Assembly: GCA_022826515.1 (NCBI GenBank)
Contig: JAJDUT010000044.1
Coordinates: 1-53,568 of the forward strand
Reading direction: 5' to 3'
Length of the DNA: 53,568 nucleotides
Source: Candidatus Latescibacterota bacterium
GTDB taxonomy: Bacteria > Latescibacterota > UBA2968 > UBA8231
The position numbers and the translations under genes are program-made. Numbering within the stretch: position 1 is the first letter of the stretch; the number at the start of each line of letters is the position of its first letter. Shown here piece by piece: positions 25,649 to 32,817 of this stretch. The notes beneath the pieces are model-generated. The model was not told where the DNA came from and did no database searches. It worked only from the letters and a program-made list of their open reading frames with translations.

Positions 25649-25677
25649 GTAGGGGCGGTTTGCAAACCGCCCCCTAC
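25649..25677. repeat. GTAGGGG-type palindrome, copy 4
   Basis: GTAGGGGCGGTTTG followed by its reverse complement with one extra C in the right arm. It lies 27 bp upstream of the PhyH start at 25704, between divergent genes, and shares its ends with the elements at 13771, 16046 and 18110. Confidence 0.75.
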
Positions 25678-25703
25678 CCAATTGCAATCGACGGGAGCGA
25701 TTC

Positions 25704-26480
25704 ATGTACCAGATCACCGACGCTCAAAAGCAGCAATTCAAAGAAGAGGGCTATTTTATCCTCGAAAACGCCATCCCCGCCCATCACCTCGATCTCCTGC
25801 GCGGCGAGTGCCAAGCCTTCATCGACAAAGCCAACGCCCGGATGGACGCCGAAGGCACGGATACCTTGGGACTCAATCACCGCGACAGCCGCTACTTTGT
25901 CTCCAATTGCTTCCGCGACCAGCCGCGCTTGCGCGAGTTCCTCTTCAGCCCCCTAATGGCCGACATCTGTCAAGCCACCCTAGGCGACGATGCCTACTTG
26001 TTCTGGGAGCAATACGTGGTCAAGGGTGCCGAGGCTGGCATGAAGTTTTCTTGGCACCAAGACTCGGGCTACGTCGGCTACCCGGATCACAAGCCGTATC
26101 TAACCTGTTGGTGCGCCCTCGACGACATGTCCGAGGCCAATGGCACCGTCCACTTGCTGCCGTTTTCGCACTCGGGCATTCGCACGTGGGTCAAGCACGT
26201 GCGCGAGGAGGGCAGCAACGATTTGATCGGCTATTTCGGCAGCGACCCCGGCGTTTCGGTCGTCGCCCCGGCCGGCAGCATTGCCGTCTTCACCAGCGTC
26301 AATTTTCACTCCAGCGGCACCAACACCACCAACCAGATGCGCCGCGTGTACTTGGCCCAGTACTCCTGCGAGCCGCTGACCTCGGCCGACGGGAGCAAAC
26401 TCTGGGGGAATGCCGAGCCTTTTCTCAAGGCGGGTGAATTGGTCGAGCCGCCGCCCGAGCTTACCAAGTCCGCTCCTTGA
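25704..26480 (+). CDS. Phytanoyl-CoA dioxygenase (PhyH) family oxygenase
   Basis: 258 residues. Iron ligands are H118 and D120 (FSWHQDSGY) and H202 (SVNFHSSGTN); R213 or R214 can bind 2-oxoglutarate. LYLxF-like strands and the VHLLPFSHS segment fit the family. Compared with the other PhyH proteins here it has a SWHQDSGY rather than LHxD or WHRDGG core, so it probably has a different substrate. Its last 20 bp overlap the convergent RraA-like gene. The first gene of the 25.7-32.7 kb catabolic cluster; substrate unknown. Confidence 0.88.
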   Translation: MYQITDAQKQQFKEEGYFILENAIPAHHLDLLRGECQAFIDKANARMDAEGTDTLGLNHRDSRYFVSNCFRDQPRLREFLFSPLMADICQATLGDDAYLFWEQYVVKGAEAGMKFSWHQDSGYVGYPDHKPYLTCWCALDDMSEANGTVHLLPFSHSGIRTWVKHVREEGSNDLIGYFGSDPGVSVVAPAGSIAVFTSVNFHSSGTNTTNQMRRVYLAQYSCEPLTSADGSKLWGNAEPFLKAGELVEPPPELTKSAP

Positions 26481-27342
26481 GCAGCTCTTGGATGGCGGCA
26501 CGCGGCACGGGCAGCTCGTCGATATGGCTCTCTAACCAGCGCGAGAAGTCCTCCTCAATCGGATCGGACCAGCGGGTATCAATCTGGCCGGGCGTGTACT
26601 TGCCCTCGGCTAGGCGCTGCTTGCCAAAGCGGTCGCGGAGCGAGATCAACTCGGAGGTCTTGACCACCTGTTCGGCTAGGTGAGGCGGTATGAAGACGAC
26701 GCCATCGTCGCGGCCGAGGACTACGTCGCCGGGCATGACCGTGGCACCGCCGATGCGCACCGGACAGTTGACGCCAGTCAGCATGATGGTGGGCGAGGCA
26801 AAGGTGGGATGATAGCCGCGCACGAAACTGGTGAAATCGGGCAGCTCTTGGATGCCGTCGATATCACGGACCGACGCGTCGTGGACCACTCCGTTGCCCG
26901 AATTGGCGTAGATGGCGGTGGCGAGGTTGTCGCCAATGACCGCACCTTGGTCGATTTTGCCGAATACGTCGGCCACGTACACGTCGCCGGGCACTAGCAT
27001 ATCAATCGGCCACGAGATCTGGTCGCCGATGCAGCCGGCCCGCTCCCCTTTTTCTTCCATAACCTGACGCATGACGGGCCGCCGCGGCATGTACATAGCC
27101 GTCAGGGCGCGGCCCACCAGCACTTGGCCGGGGTGCGTGCAAATCCAGCCGTCTTCGTACTGCCAGTTGTAGCCGGGGCCGCGTATGACGCCCCAAGCTT
27201 GGGTGATGCTGACGTTGCGCATGCGTTCGAGGATGTCGTCGGGCACTTTGGGGCGGCCGTCGGCAAAGCGCTCGCCCTCCCACTCCGGGGTGTACTCGAT
27301 TAGCTCTTCTGAGGACATGTTCAAAGGGGCGAATTTTTCCAT
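26461..27342 (-). CDS. RraA-like / HMG-aldolase family protein
   Basis: 293 residues from ATG 27342; an ATG at 27357 adds five residues but has no ribosome-binding site. The RraA fold is clear in the centre and C-terminal half: GDVYVADVFGKIDQGAVIGDN, then NSGNGVVHDASVRDIDGI with the R-D pair that in class II pyruvate aldolases (4-hydroxy-4-methyl-2-oxoglutarate aldolase) binds substrate and Mg, and VMPGDVVLGRDDGVVFIPP. An N-terminal extension of about 60 residues is unusual. In this context an aldolase or decarboxylase role in carboxylate breakdown is more likely than RNase E inhibition. The gene ends inside the convergent PhyH gene. Confidence 0.8.
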   Translation of the reverse strand: MEKFAPLNMSSEELIEYTPEWEGERFADGRPKVPDDILERMRNVSITQAWGVIRGPGYNWQYEDGWICTHPGQVLVGRALTAMYMPRRPVMRQVMEEKGERAGCIGDQISWPIDMLVPGDVYVADVFGKIDQGAVIGDNLATAIYANSGNGVVHDASVRDIDGIQELPDFTSFVRGYHPTFASPTIMLTGVNCPVRIGGATVMPGDVVLGRDDGVVFIPPHLAEQVVKTSELISLRDRFGKQRLAEGKYTPGQIDTRWSDPIEEDFSRWLESHIDELPVPRAAIQELLKERTW

Positions 27343-27450
27343 AGCAGTGATTTCCATTCGTTGAAGTTTAGTGGCCTTTTTTGAAACTGTTCGGGGCTGT
27401 TAAGGGCGAGCTTGGCGTTCGCAACGGATGAACTCATAGTCGGCTATTGC

Positions 27451-28434
27451 TCAAGACGGCACTTCGACTAGGCTCCCCGATTCGGCGGCCTGTTTTAATG
27501 CCTGAAGCGCGGCCACGTTCTTGAGGCCGTCTGTGGGAGGGAATTCGGGAGCTTTGCCTTGGAGAATGCAGTTAGAGAAGCGCGCTAGCTGCACCTGAAA
27601 GCGATCCGGCCCAGAGAAGGTCTCCACGCGCTCGTCGTTGCCGATGGCGATGTACACCGTGGCTTGCTCGTCGAACATGTTGGGCAAGCGGATCGCGCCG
27701 TGACTGCCGACGATCTCCAACACGCAACGGAACGGCCCCTCCATGCCAGCCGCGATATAGGCGATGTGATCGCCGGGAAAGCGCAACAGCCCGGCTAAGC
27801 TCGCATCCACGCCGTTGCGCAGGTGCTGAAAAGCCTGCGCGGCCACCGGCTCGGCATTGAGCACAAAGCGCACGGCGCTGACGCAGTAGCACCCGGCGTC
27901 CAAAAGCGCGCCACCGCCCAAATTTTTTTGCGCCCGGACGTCGGTGGCCCAATCGCGGATGCTAAAGGTAAGCTCGGCTCGCGCTAGTTTCACTTCGCCG
28001 ATCTCTCCTTGCTGCACCAGCCTGCGCGCGCACTGCAATTGCGGGTTGAGGCGGTGGGTGAAGGCCTCGACTAAGAGCACCCCGTTGGCTCGGGCTGCGT
28101 CGATCATCTGCCGCGCTTGCGCCACAGTTACGGCGAGCGGCTTTTCGCAGAGGATATGCTTGCCGGCCTGTGCCGCCTTGGTCGTCCACTCGCAGTGCAT
28201 GCTGTTGGGCAGGGGATTGATGATCGCGTCGATTTCGGGATCGTCTAGCACGGCTTGGTACGAGCCGTACGCCTTGGCAATGCCGTATTGGGCCGCGCTT
28301 GTTTCGGCTTTGGCTTGGTCTCTGCTCGATATGGCCGCGATTTCGGCGTGGCCGATGGCCTGCGCGGCCGGCAGGTGGCGGTTGAGGGCGATTTGGGCAG
28401 TGCTCAAAACTCCATAGCGCACGATGTCAGGCAT
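27451..28434 (-). CDS. Gfo/Idh/MocA family oxidoreductase
   Basis: 327 residues. Rossmann start YGVLSTAQIALNRHLPA, hallmark LCEKPLAVTVAQARQM near 98-110, and GGGALLDAGCYCVSAVRFVL near 172-191 with the catalytic-side residues. The overall pattern is close to dihydrodiol/xylose-type dehydrogenases of this family rather than to myo-inositol dehydrogenases. AGGAG lies 6 bases upstream of the ATG. It follows the CoA-transferase gene by 16 bp, so the two are likely one transcript driven from the promoter at 29718-29746. Confidence 0.9.
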   Translation of the reverse strand: MPDIVRYGVLSTAQIALNRHLPAAQAIGHAEIAAISSRDQAKAETSAAQYGIAKAYGSYQAVLDDPEIDAIINPLPNSMHCEWTTKAAQAGKHILCEKPLAVTVAQARQMIDAARANGVLLVEAFTHRLNPQLQCARRLVQQGEIGEVKLARAELTFSIRDWATDVRAQKNLGGGALLDAGCYCVSAVRFVLNAEPVAAQAFQHLRNGVDASLAGLLRFPGDHIAYIAAGMEGPFRCVLEIVGSHGAIRLPNMFDEQATVYIAIGNDERVETFSGPDRFQVQLARFSNCILQGKAPEFPPTDGLKNVAALQALKQAAESGSLVEVPS

Positions 28435-28450
28435 AGGGTCTCCTGTGCAA

Positions 28451-29665
28451 TCAGGGAATGACGTCCTGTGCGCGCAACGCGGCGATCTCGTCGTCCGCGT
28501 ACCCGGCCTCGCGCAGCACAGTCTCGGTGTGTTCCCCGGCTAGGGGGGCGGGTGTCGGTGCCGGGGCTGGCGTCCCGGCTAGCTGCAGGGGCGTGCCGAC
28601 GTGGCGCATAGCACCCACCTGCGGATGTTGGACTTCGACGAGCAGCTCGTTGACCGCGAGTTGCGGGTCTGCTAGGGCCTCGGCGGTCGAGCGCACCGGT
28701 GCGACGAGGATGTCCTTGGCCTCCAGCAGCGGAATCCACTCGGCGTTCGTCTTTTCTGCGAAGATCGGCGCTAGCCGCTCCCGCAGGGCGTCGCGGTTAT
28801 CTACGGCCGCGGCGAGCGTGGCAAAGCGCGGGTCCCCGACTAGCCCTTCAACGGCTAGGGCCTCCTGCAAATCGCGCAATAGTTGGTCAAAGGGACGGAA
28901 AAGCGCGGTGACCATCAAGAAGCCATCGGCCGTCTCAAACACGGCTCCGTCGAGCGGGTTGCCGCGCGGATGCGTCGCGCCTCCCGAGCCATCGTCTTCG
29001 CCATCGTCGCCTAAGTTGAGGATTTTGGTCGTCGCCCAAGCCTGCATACTCATCATGCCGTCGAGGAGCGAGGTTTCCACGTATTGCCCGGTGCCGGTGC
29101 GCTCGCGGGCTAAGAGCGCAAGGAGAATGCCCTGCGCTAGCAACATGCCGCCGTTGAAGTCGGCGACTGTATAGGGTAGGCGCTGAGGCGTGCCGTGGGG
29201 GCTGACGAAGCGGGCCGCCACGCCGCTCAGCGCTTGGGCCATGGACTCGTGGCCGCCCTTGTTGCGCTCGCTGTACGGGCCTTGCGAGCCATAGCCCGAG
29301 CCAACGGCGTAGATGAGCTTTGGGTATGACTCCCGCAGTGCAGCGTAATCCAGCCCCAGCTTGGCCATGACGGAACCGGAGCGGAAGTTGTGCACTAGCA
29401 CGTCTGTGTTTGCTAGCAGGCGGTGGACAACGCTCAACCCGTCGGGCTTTTTGAGATCGACGATTAGGCTTTTCTTGGAACGGTTAAAGCTGGCAAAAGG
29501 CAGGCTTTGCTCCTTTATCCACGGTCCAAAGGCGCGGGCTAGGTCGCCGCCGGGGCGCTCTATCTTGATGACTTCGGCACCGTGATCGGCCAAAACTTGG
29601 GTGGCGGCTGGGCCGAAGATTACTTGGGTAAAGTCGAGGACGCGGATGCCGTCGAGTGCGGGCAT
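28451..29665 (-). CDS. Class III CoA-transferase (CaiB/BaiF family)
   Basis: 404 residues; moves CoA between carboxylic acids through an aspartyl-CoA intermediate. The N-terminal LDFTQVIFGPAATQVLADHG and IKIERPGGD are diagnostic. The catalytic aspartate is D169 in LPYTVADFNGGMLLAQGI, the same number as in formyl-CoA transferase. The Ala/Pro-rich stretch TPAPAPTPAPLAGEHT precedes the C-terminal helix. Acts on a small dicarboxylate or hydroxy acid; which one is unknown. The start has no obvious ribosome-binding site, but a good promoter lies about 50 bp upstream. Confidence 0.92.
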   Translation of the reverse strand: MPALDGIRVLDFTQVIFGPAATQVLADHGAEVIKIERPGGDLARAFGPWIKEQSLPFASFNRSKKSLIVDLKKPDGLSVVHRLLANTDVLVHNFRSGSVMAKLGLDYAALRESYPKLIYAVGSGYGSQGPYSERNKGGHESMAQALSGVAARFVSPHGTPQRLPYTVADFNGGMLLAQGILLALLARERTGTGQYVETSLLDGMMSMQAWATTKILNLGDDGEDDGSGGATHPRGNPLDGAVFETADGFLMVTALFRPFDQLLRDLQEALAVEGLVGDPRFATLAAAVDNRDALRERLAPIFAEKTNAEWIPLLEAKDILVAPVRSTAEALADPQLAVNELLVEVQHPQVGAMRHVGTPLQLAGTPAPAPTPAPLAGEHTETVLREAGYADDEIAALRAQDVIP

Positions 29666-29683
29666 GGGTATTGAATTTAGTTT

Positions 29684-29752
29684 TTAGACTTAAGTTGTCG
29701 CTGTCAGTGCAGTGGATATTATATCCGCCCAAGCAGGCAAGCTCAAGTCTAA
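29684..29752. repeat. Widely spaced inverted repeat flanking the CoA-transferase promoter
   Basis: TTAGACTTAAG (29684-29694) and CTCAAGTCTAA (29742-29752) are inverted copies matching at 10 of 11 positions, 47 bp apart. The right arm overlaps the -35 hexamer of the predicted promoter and the left arm lies in the 5' untranslated region. Could be paired operator sites or a long-loop RNA stem. Confidence 0.45.
29718..29746 (-). promoter_or_regulatory. Predicted promoter of the CoA-transferase operon
   Basis: On the minus strand TTGAGC (29746-29741), a 17-bp spacer and a consensus TATAAT (29723-29718). The start of transcription would be near 29711, giving a leader of about 45 bases before the ATG at 29665. 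Confidence 0.6.
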
Positions 29753-29828
29753 CCGACGTGAGAATACGGCTAGGTCAAAGGCTTGCCGTCCGTAGTAATT
29801 AGTATCTACATTGGAAGACATGCACGCC

Positions 29829-30656
29829 ATGACCCAGCCCCTCGCCCAAGCCGTCCTTACTCCCGAAAATCAAGCATTTTTTGAACAGCAGGGCTATCTC
29901 CTCGTCGAAGATGCCCTATCGCCCGACGTGCTTGCTGAGCTCAACGCGGCTACCGACGCGCTCTATGCACGCGACGCCGACCAGCTTGAAAAGGGCGGCA
30001 AGCTCAACATGCGCAACTGCATCGTCGAGCACCCCGCCTTCCTCCAGCTCCTCGACTGGCCCGCCACGGTGCCGCTGGCGTGGCAGCTTCTCGGCTGGAA
30101 TATACAGATGCTGACCTCGCATTTGATCGTCCTGCCTTCGGGTGACGAGCCGGCTGAAGACGAAAAAAACAAGCTCGGCTGGCACCGCGACGGCGGCACC
30201 TCGCCCCGCGATATGAGCGAGCCACACCCGAGGATTCTGCTCAAAATAGCCTATGCCCTCAGCGACCAAACCGACCCAGCCTCGGGGGCTACTTGGATCG
30301 TGCCCGGGTCCAACCGTTTGCTTGGACGCCCGGCCACGGACCCGAAGACCGGGCTGCCATACGGCGCACAGGCGATGAATATCCGCGCTGGCTCGGCCTT
30401 CCTATTTGAGCAGCGCACCTATCACTCCATTGGCCGAAACTGGGCGGGCTTTCCGCGCAAGACCGTGTTCTTTGGCTATGGTTATCGCTGGGTCAAACCC
30501 ATGGACTACATCGCCATGCCCGACGAACTCGTCGCCCGCTGCAATCCGATCCAAAAACAGCTCATTGGCGTCGTCGGAGATCCCCTGAGCTACTACTTGC
30601 CCCAAGACGAAGATGTGCCGCTCAAGGCGCTCGTCGAAGCGGAAGCGAGCCAATAA
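29829..30656 (+). CDS. Phytanoyl-CoA dioxygenase (PhyH) family oxygenase
   Basis: 275 residues from ATG 29829, chosen because GGAAG at 29813 is correctly spaced; ATG 29820 is the alternative. Iron ligands H119 and D121 (KLGWHRDGGTSP) and H199 (QRTYHSIGRN), with R210 for 2-oxoglutarate. GATWIVPGSNRLLGRP is the usual PhyH segment before the distal His. The C terminus (about 225-275) is longer than in the PhyH at 7362. The stop codon shares one base with the start of the next PhyH gene, so both were translated in coupled fashion. Substrate unknown. Confidence 0.88.
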   Translation: MTQPLAQAVLTPENQAFFEQQGYLLVEDALSPDVLAELNAATDALYARDADQLEKGGKLNMRNCIVEHPAFLQLLDWPATVPLAWQLLGWNIQMLTSHLIVLPSGDEPAEDEKNKLGWHRDGGTSPRDMSEPHPRILLKIAYALSDQTDPASGATWIVPGSNRLLGRPATDPKTGLPYGAQAMNIRAGSAFLFEQRTYHSIGRNWAGFPRKTVFFGYGYRWVKPMDYIAMPDELVARCNPIQKQLIGVVGDPLSYYLPQDEDVPLKALVEAEASQ

Positions 30657-31420
30657 TGGATATCACACGCGCATTGGACGCCTTGGGTCCCCGCGACGCC
30701 CTGCTGACCGAGCAGAACAGAAACGACCTCGACGAGAAGGGCTACACGGTGCTCCCGGACATTATCGACGACGAGTGGCTCGCAGGATTGCGCACCCGCT
30801 TTGAGGAGCTGTGTGAAAAAGAAGGGATCCACGCCGGTATTGAAGTCCATCAGGAACAGGGCACTCGCCGCCTCTCTGACCTCTGCAACAAGGGGCCGGT
30901 GTTCGACCGCGTCTATACCCATCCCAAGGTGCTGGCCGCTATCCACCACGTCATCGGTCGCCCTTTCAAGCTCTCCTCGCTCAACGCCCGCGACGCCCTG
31001 CCCGGCGAGGGATTACAAGGGCTGCACGCCGACTGGGGAGCAGACTACGACGGCCAGTTTCACGTCTGCAACTCGATCTGGCTGCTGGACGACTTCAGCG
31101 AGGAAAATGGCTGCACTCGGCTGGTGCCCGGCTCGCATAAAGGCCAGCACCCGAGCAAAGTCCTAACAGATGCGTAGGCACCCCACCCAGACGAAGAGCT
31201 GCTCATCGCCCCGGCCGGCACGGTCGCCGTCTTCAACAGCCACACGTGGCACGGCGGCACCCTCAACCAGAGCAAGGACCTGCCGCACCGCGCCATGCAC
31301 TGCTACTTCACCGCCCGCGAGCACGGCCAACAACTCAATCAGCGCGAATATCTGCGCTATGAGACTTGGAAGCGCATCTCGCCAGCAGCGCGCTATATCC
31401 TCGATGTGGATGTAGAGTAG
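30656..31420 (+). pseudogene. PhyH family oxygenase interrupted by an in-frame amber codon
   Basis: The frame encodes 173 residues, then TAG at 31175-31177, then 80 further codons in the same frame to a second TAG at 31418-31420. The first part has the family N terminus and H124/D126 (QGLHADWG). The distal iron ligand and the 2-oxoglutarate Arg lie only in the part after the stop (FNSHTWHGGTLNQ, HRAMHCYF). The truncated product would therefore lack an iron ligand. The sequence on both sides is well preserved, so the lesion is recent, a sequencing error (a one-base GAG to TAG change would do it), or read through. It overlaps the preceding PhyH stop by one base. Confidence 0.8.
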
Positions 31421-31468
31421 TTTTCGGCGACCTGCTAAATCGTTCGACTAACCCTGAGGAGGAGGTGA

Positions 31469-31885
31469 ATGAATCTCTCACATCCGGTCGTTGACCTGTG
31501 CATAGTGTGCAGCAACTTTGAAGAATCGCTGACGTTCTACCGAGACAAACTGGGATTCGAGGTGGTGCTCGACATCGACATTCCCGAAGGCCTAGCCACG
31601 GGCATCGGGCTGGCACCGCAAGGCTTCAGACAGGTGCGCCTGCAGGCGGGCGAGGCGCTGATCAAGCTGATGGATATCGCCGCGCCGCCGCCACAGCGAA
31701 CTTCCCAATTTGCCGCCGGGGTGCGCTGGCTCACCTTCTTCGTCGCCGATGTGCAAGCGGAGTGCGCCGCATTGCAAGCCAAAGGCGTGGAATTCCTGTC
31801 CGAGCCTATGGCCGCTCCAGATACGCCGGGCGTCGTCTGTACCCTGGATCCCGATGGGATCCTCATCGAACTCGTCCAGCGATGA
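31469..31885 (+). CDS. Glyoxalase/VOC superfamily protein
   Basis: 138 residues in two beta-alpha-beta-beta-beta modules. PVVDLCIVCSNFEESLTFYR and DKLGFEVV open module 1; VRWLTFFVADVQAECAALQAKG opens module 2, which ends TPGVVCTLDPDGILIELVQ, with the Glu of IELV as the conserved metal ligand. Members include glyoxalases, extradiol dioxygenases and epimerases, and no finer call is possible. A very strong GAGGAGGAGGTGA ribosome-binding site precedes the ATG. Lies 48 bp after the interrupted PhyH gene and is likely part of the same message. Confidence 0.85.
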   Translation: MNLSHPVVDLCIVCSNFEESLTFYRDKLGFEVVLDIDIPEGLATGIGLAPQGFRQVRLQAGEALIKLMDIAAPPPQRTSQFAAGVRWLTFFVADVQAECAALQAKGVEFLSEPMAAPDTPGVVCTLDPDGILIELVQR

Positions 31886-31951
31886 AAAGCACTCGGTGAT
31901 GAGGCTCACCCCGTCAACTCTGTAGCGGCGCACACGGATCGCTAAAAACAA

Positions 31952-32719
31952 ATGGGCATCCTCGACCGCTTCTCCCTCCTCGACCGCAAGGCGCTGGTCA
32001 CTGGCGGTGGCTCTGGCATTGGGCAGGCCCTCGCCGTCGCCCTCGCCGAGGCCGGTGCGGATGTGGCCATTGCCGATATCGACGCCGCTGGTGCCAACGA
32101 GAGCTGTGCGCGGATTGAAAATCTCGGTCGCCGGACGCTAGCCATCGCCACGGATGTCACTGCCAAGGACCAAGTCGAAAATATGGTCGATACCGTCCTC
32201 GCCACTTGGGGTCAGCTAGACATCGGCGTCAACAGCGCTGGCATTGCCTTGCGCGGTCCCATCGAGGACATCAGCGAGGCCGACTGGGACCGGGTGCTCG
32301 ACCTCGACCTCAAGGCCGTTTTCCTCTGCTGTCAGGCCGAGGGCCGCGCCATGCTAGAGCAAGGCTCCGGCTCGATCATCAACGTCGTCTCGATCTCGTC
32401 CCACGTCGTCAACCGCCCGCAACTGCACGGCCACTACAACGCCGCCAAGGCAGGTGCCTACCAGCTAACTAGAGTGTGCGCCGCTGAATGGGCTACGCGC
32501 GGCGTCCGCGTCAATTCCATCAGCCCCGGCCACACGCTCACCCCCATGACCGCCCACGCCGAAGACGACATGAAAAATGCTTGGCTCGCCAACACGCCGA
32601 TGGGCCGCTTGGGCGTCCCGGCCGACTATCAGGGTGCCGTCGTATTCCTCGCTTCGGACGCCTCTGCGTACGCGACCGGCCACGACTTGGTCGTCGATGG
32701 CGGGTACACGCTCTGGTAA
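31952..32719 (+). CDS. Short-chain dehydrogenase/reductase (SDR)
   Basis: 255 residues, classical SDR. NAD(P)-binding ALVTGGGSGIGQALAVALAE near 15-34, the VNSAGIALRGP strand (N-S-A-G in place of N-N-A-G), the active-site Ser in VVSISSHVV, and YNAAKAG with catalytic Tyr and Lys. The acidic ADIDAAG at the end of beta-2 points to NAD(H). Likely oxidises a sugar, polyol or hydroxy acid made by the neighbouring catabolic genes. The ribosome-binding site is weak. It is the last gene before the restriction-modification insertion. Confidence 0.9.
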   Translation: MGILDRFSLLDRKALVTGGGSGIGQALAVALAEAGADVAIADIDAAGANESCARIENLGRRTLAIATDVTAKDQVENMVDTVLATWGQLDIGVNSAGIALRGPIEDISEADWDRVLDLDLKAVFLCCQAEGRAMLEQGSGSIINVVSISSHVVNRPQLHGHYNAAKAGAYQLTRVCAAEWATRGVRVNSISPGHTLTPMTAHAEDDMKNAWLANTPMGRLGVPADYQGAVVFLASDASAYATGHDLVVDGGYTLW

Positions 32720-32782
32720 GGCTAGTCCTAGCCTTTCTCGCATCCCTAATTTGAGAAACCACGATATAGGCGTAAATTTAAC

Positions 32783-32811
32783 TTGCGCAGGTAATGTTAC
32801 CTTACTAATAT
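32783..32811 (+). promoter_or_regulatory. Predicted promoter of the methyltransferase gene with an operator-like inverted repeat in its spacer
   Basis: TTGCGC (32783-32788) and TAATAT (32806-32811) are exactly 17 bp apart. The spacer holds AGGTAATGTTACCT (32789-32802): 6-bp arms AGGTAA/TTACCT around a TG centre. Transcription would begin almost at the ATG at 32818, implying a leaderless or nearly leaderless message, consistent with the lack of a Shine-Dalgarno sequence. A repressor on the repeat would block RNA polymerase. Confidence 0.5.
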
Positions 32812-32817
32812 GGACCT

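Noticed and set aside
30656..31420. TAG reassigned as a sense codon in this organism
   Set aside because: Many genes here end normally with TAG (for example at 12526, 13762, 19525 and 23951), and no other gene shows a frame continuing past TAG with conserved sequence.
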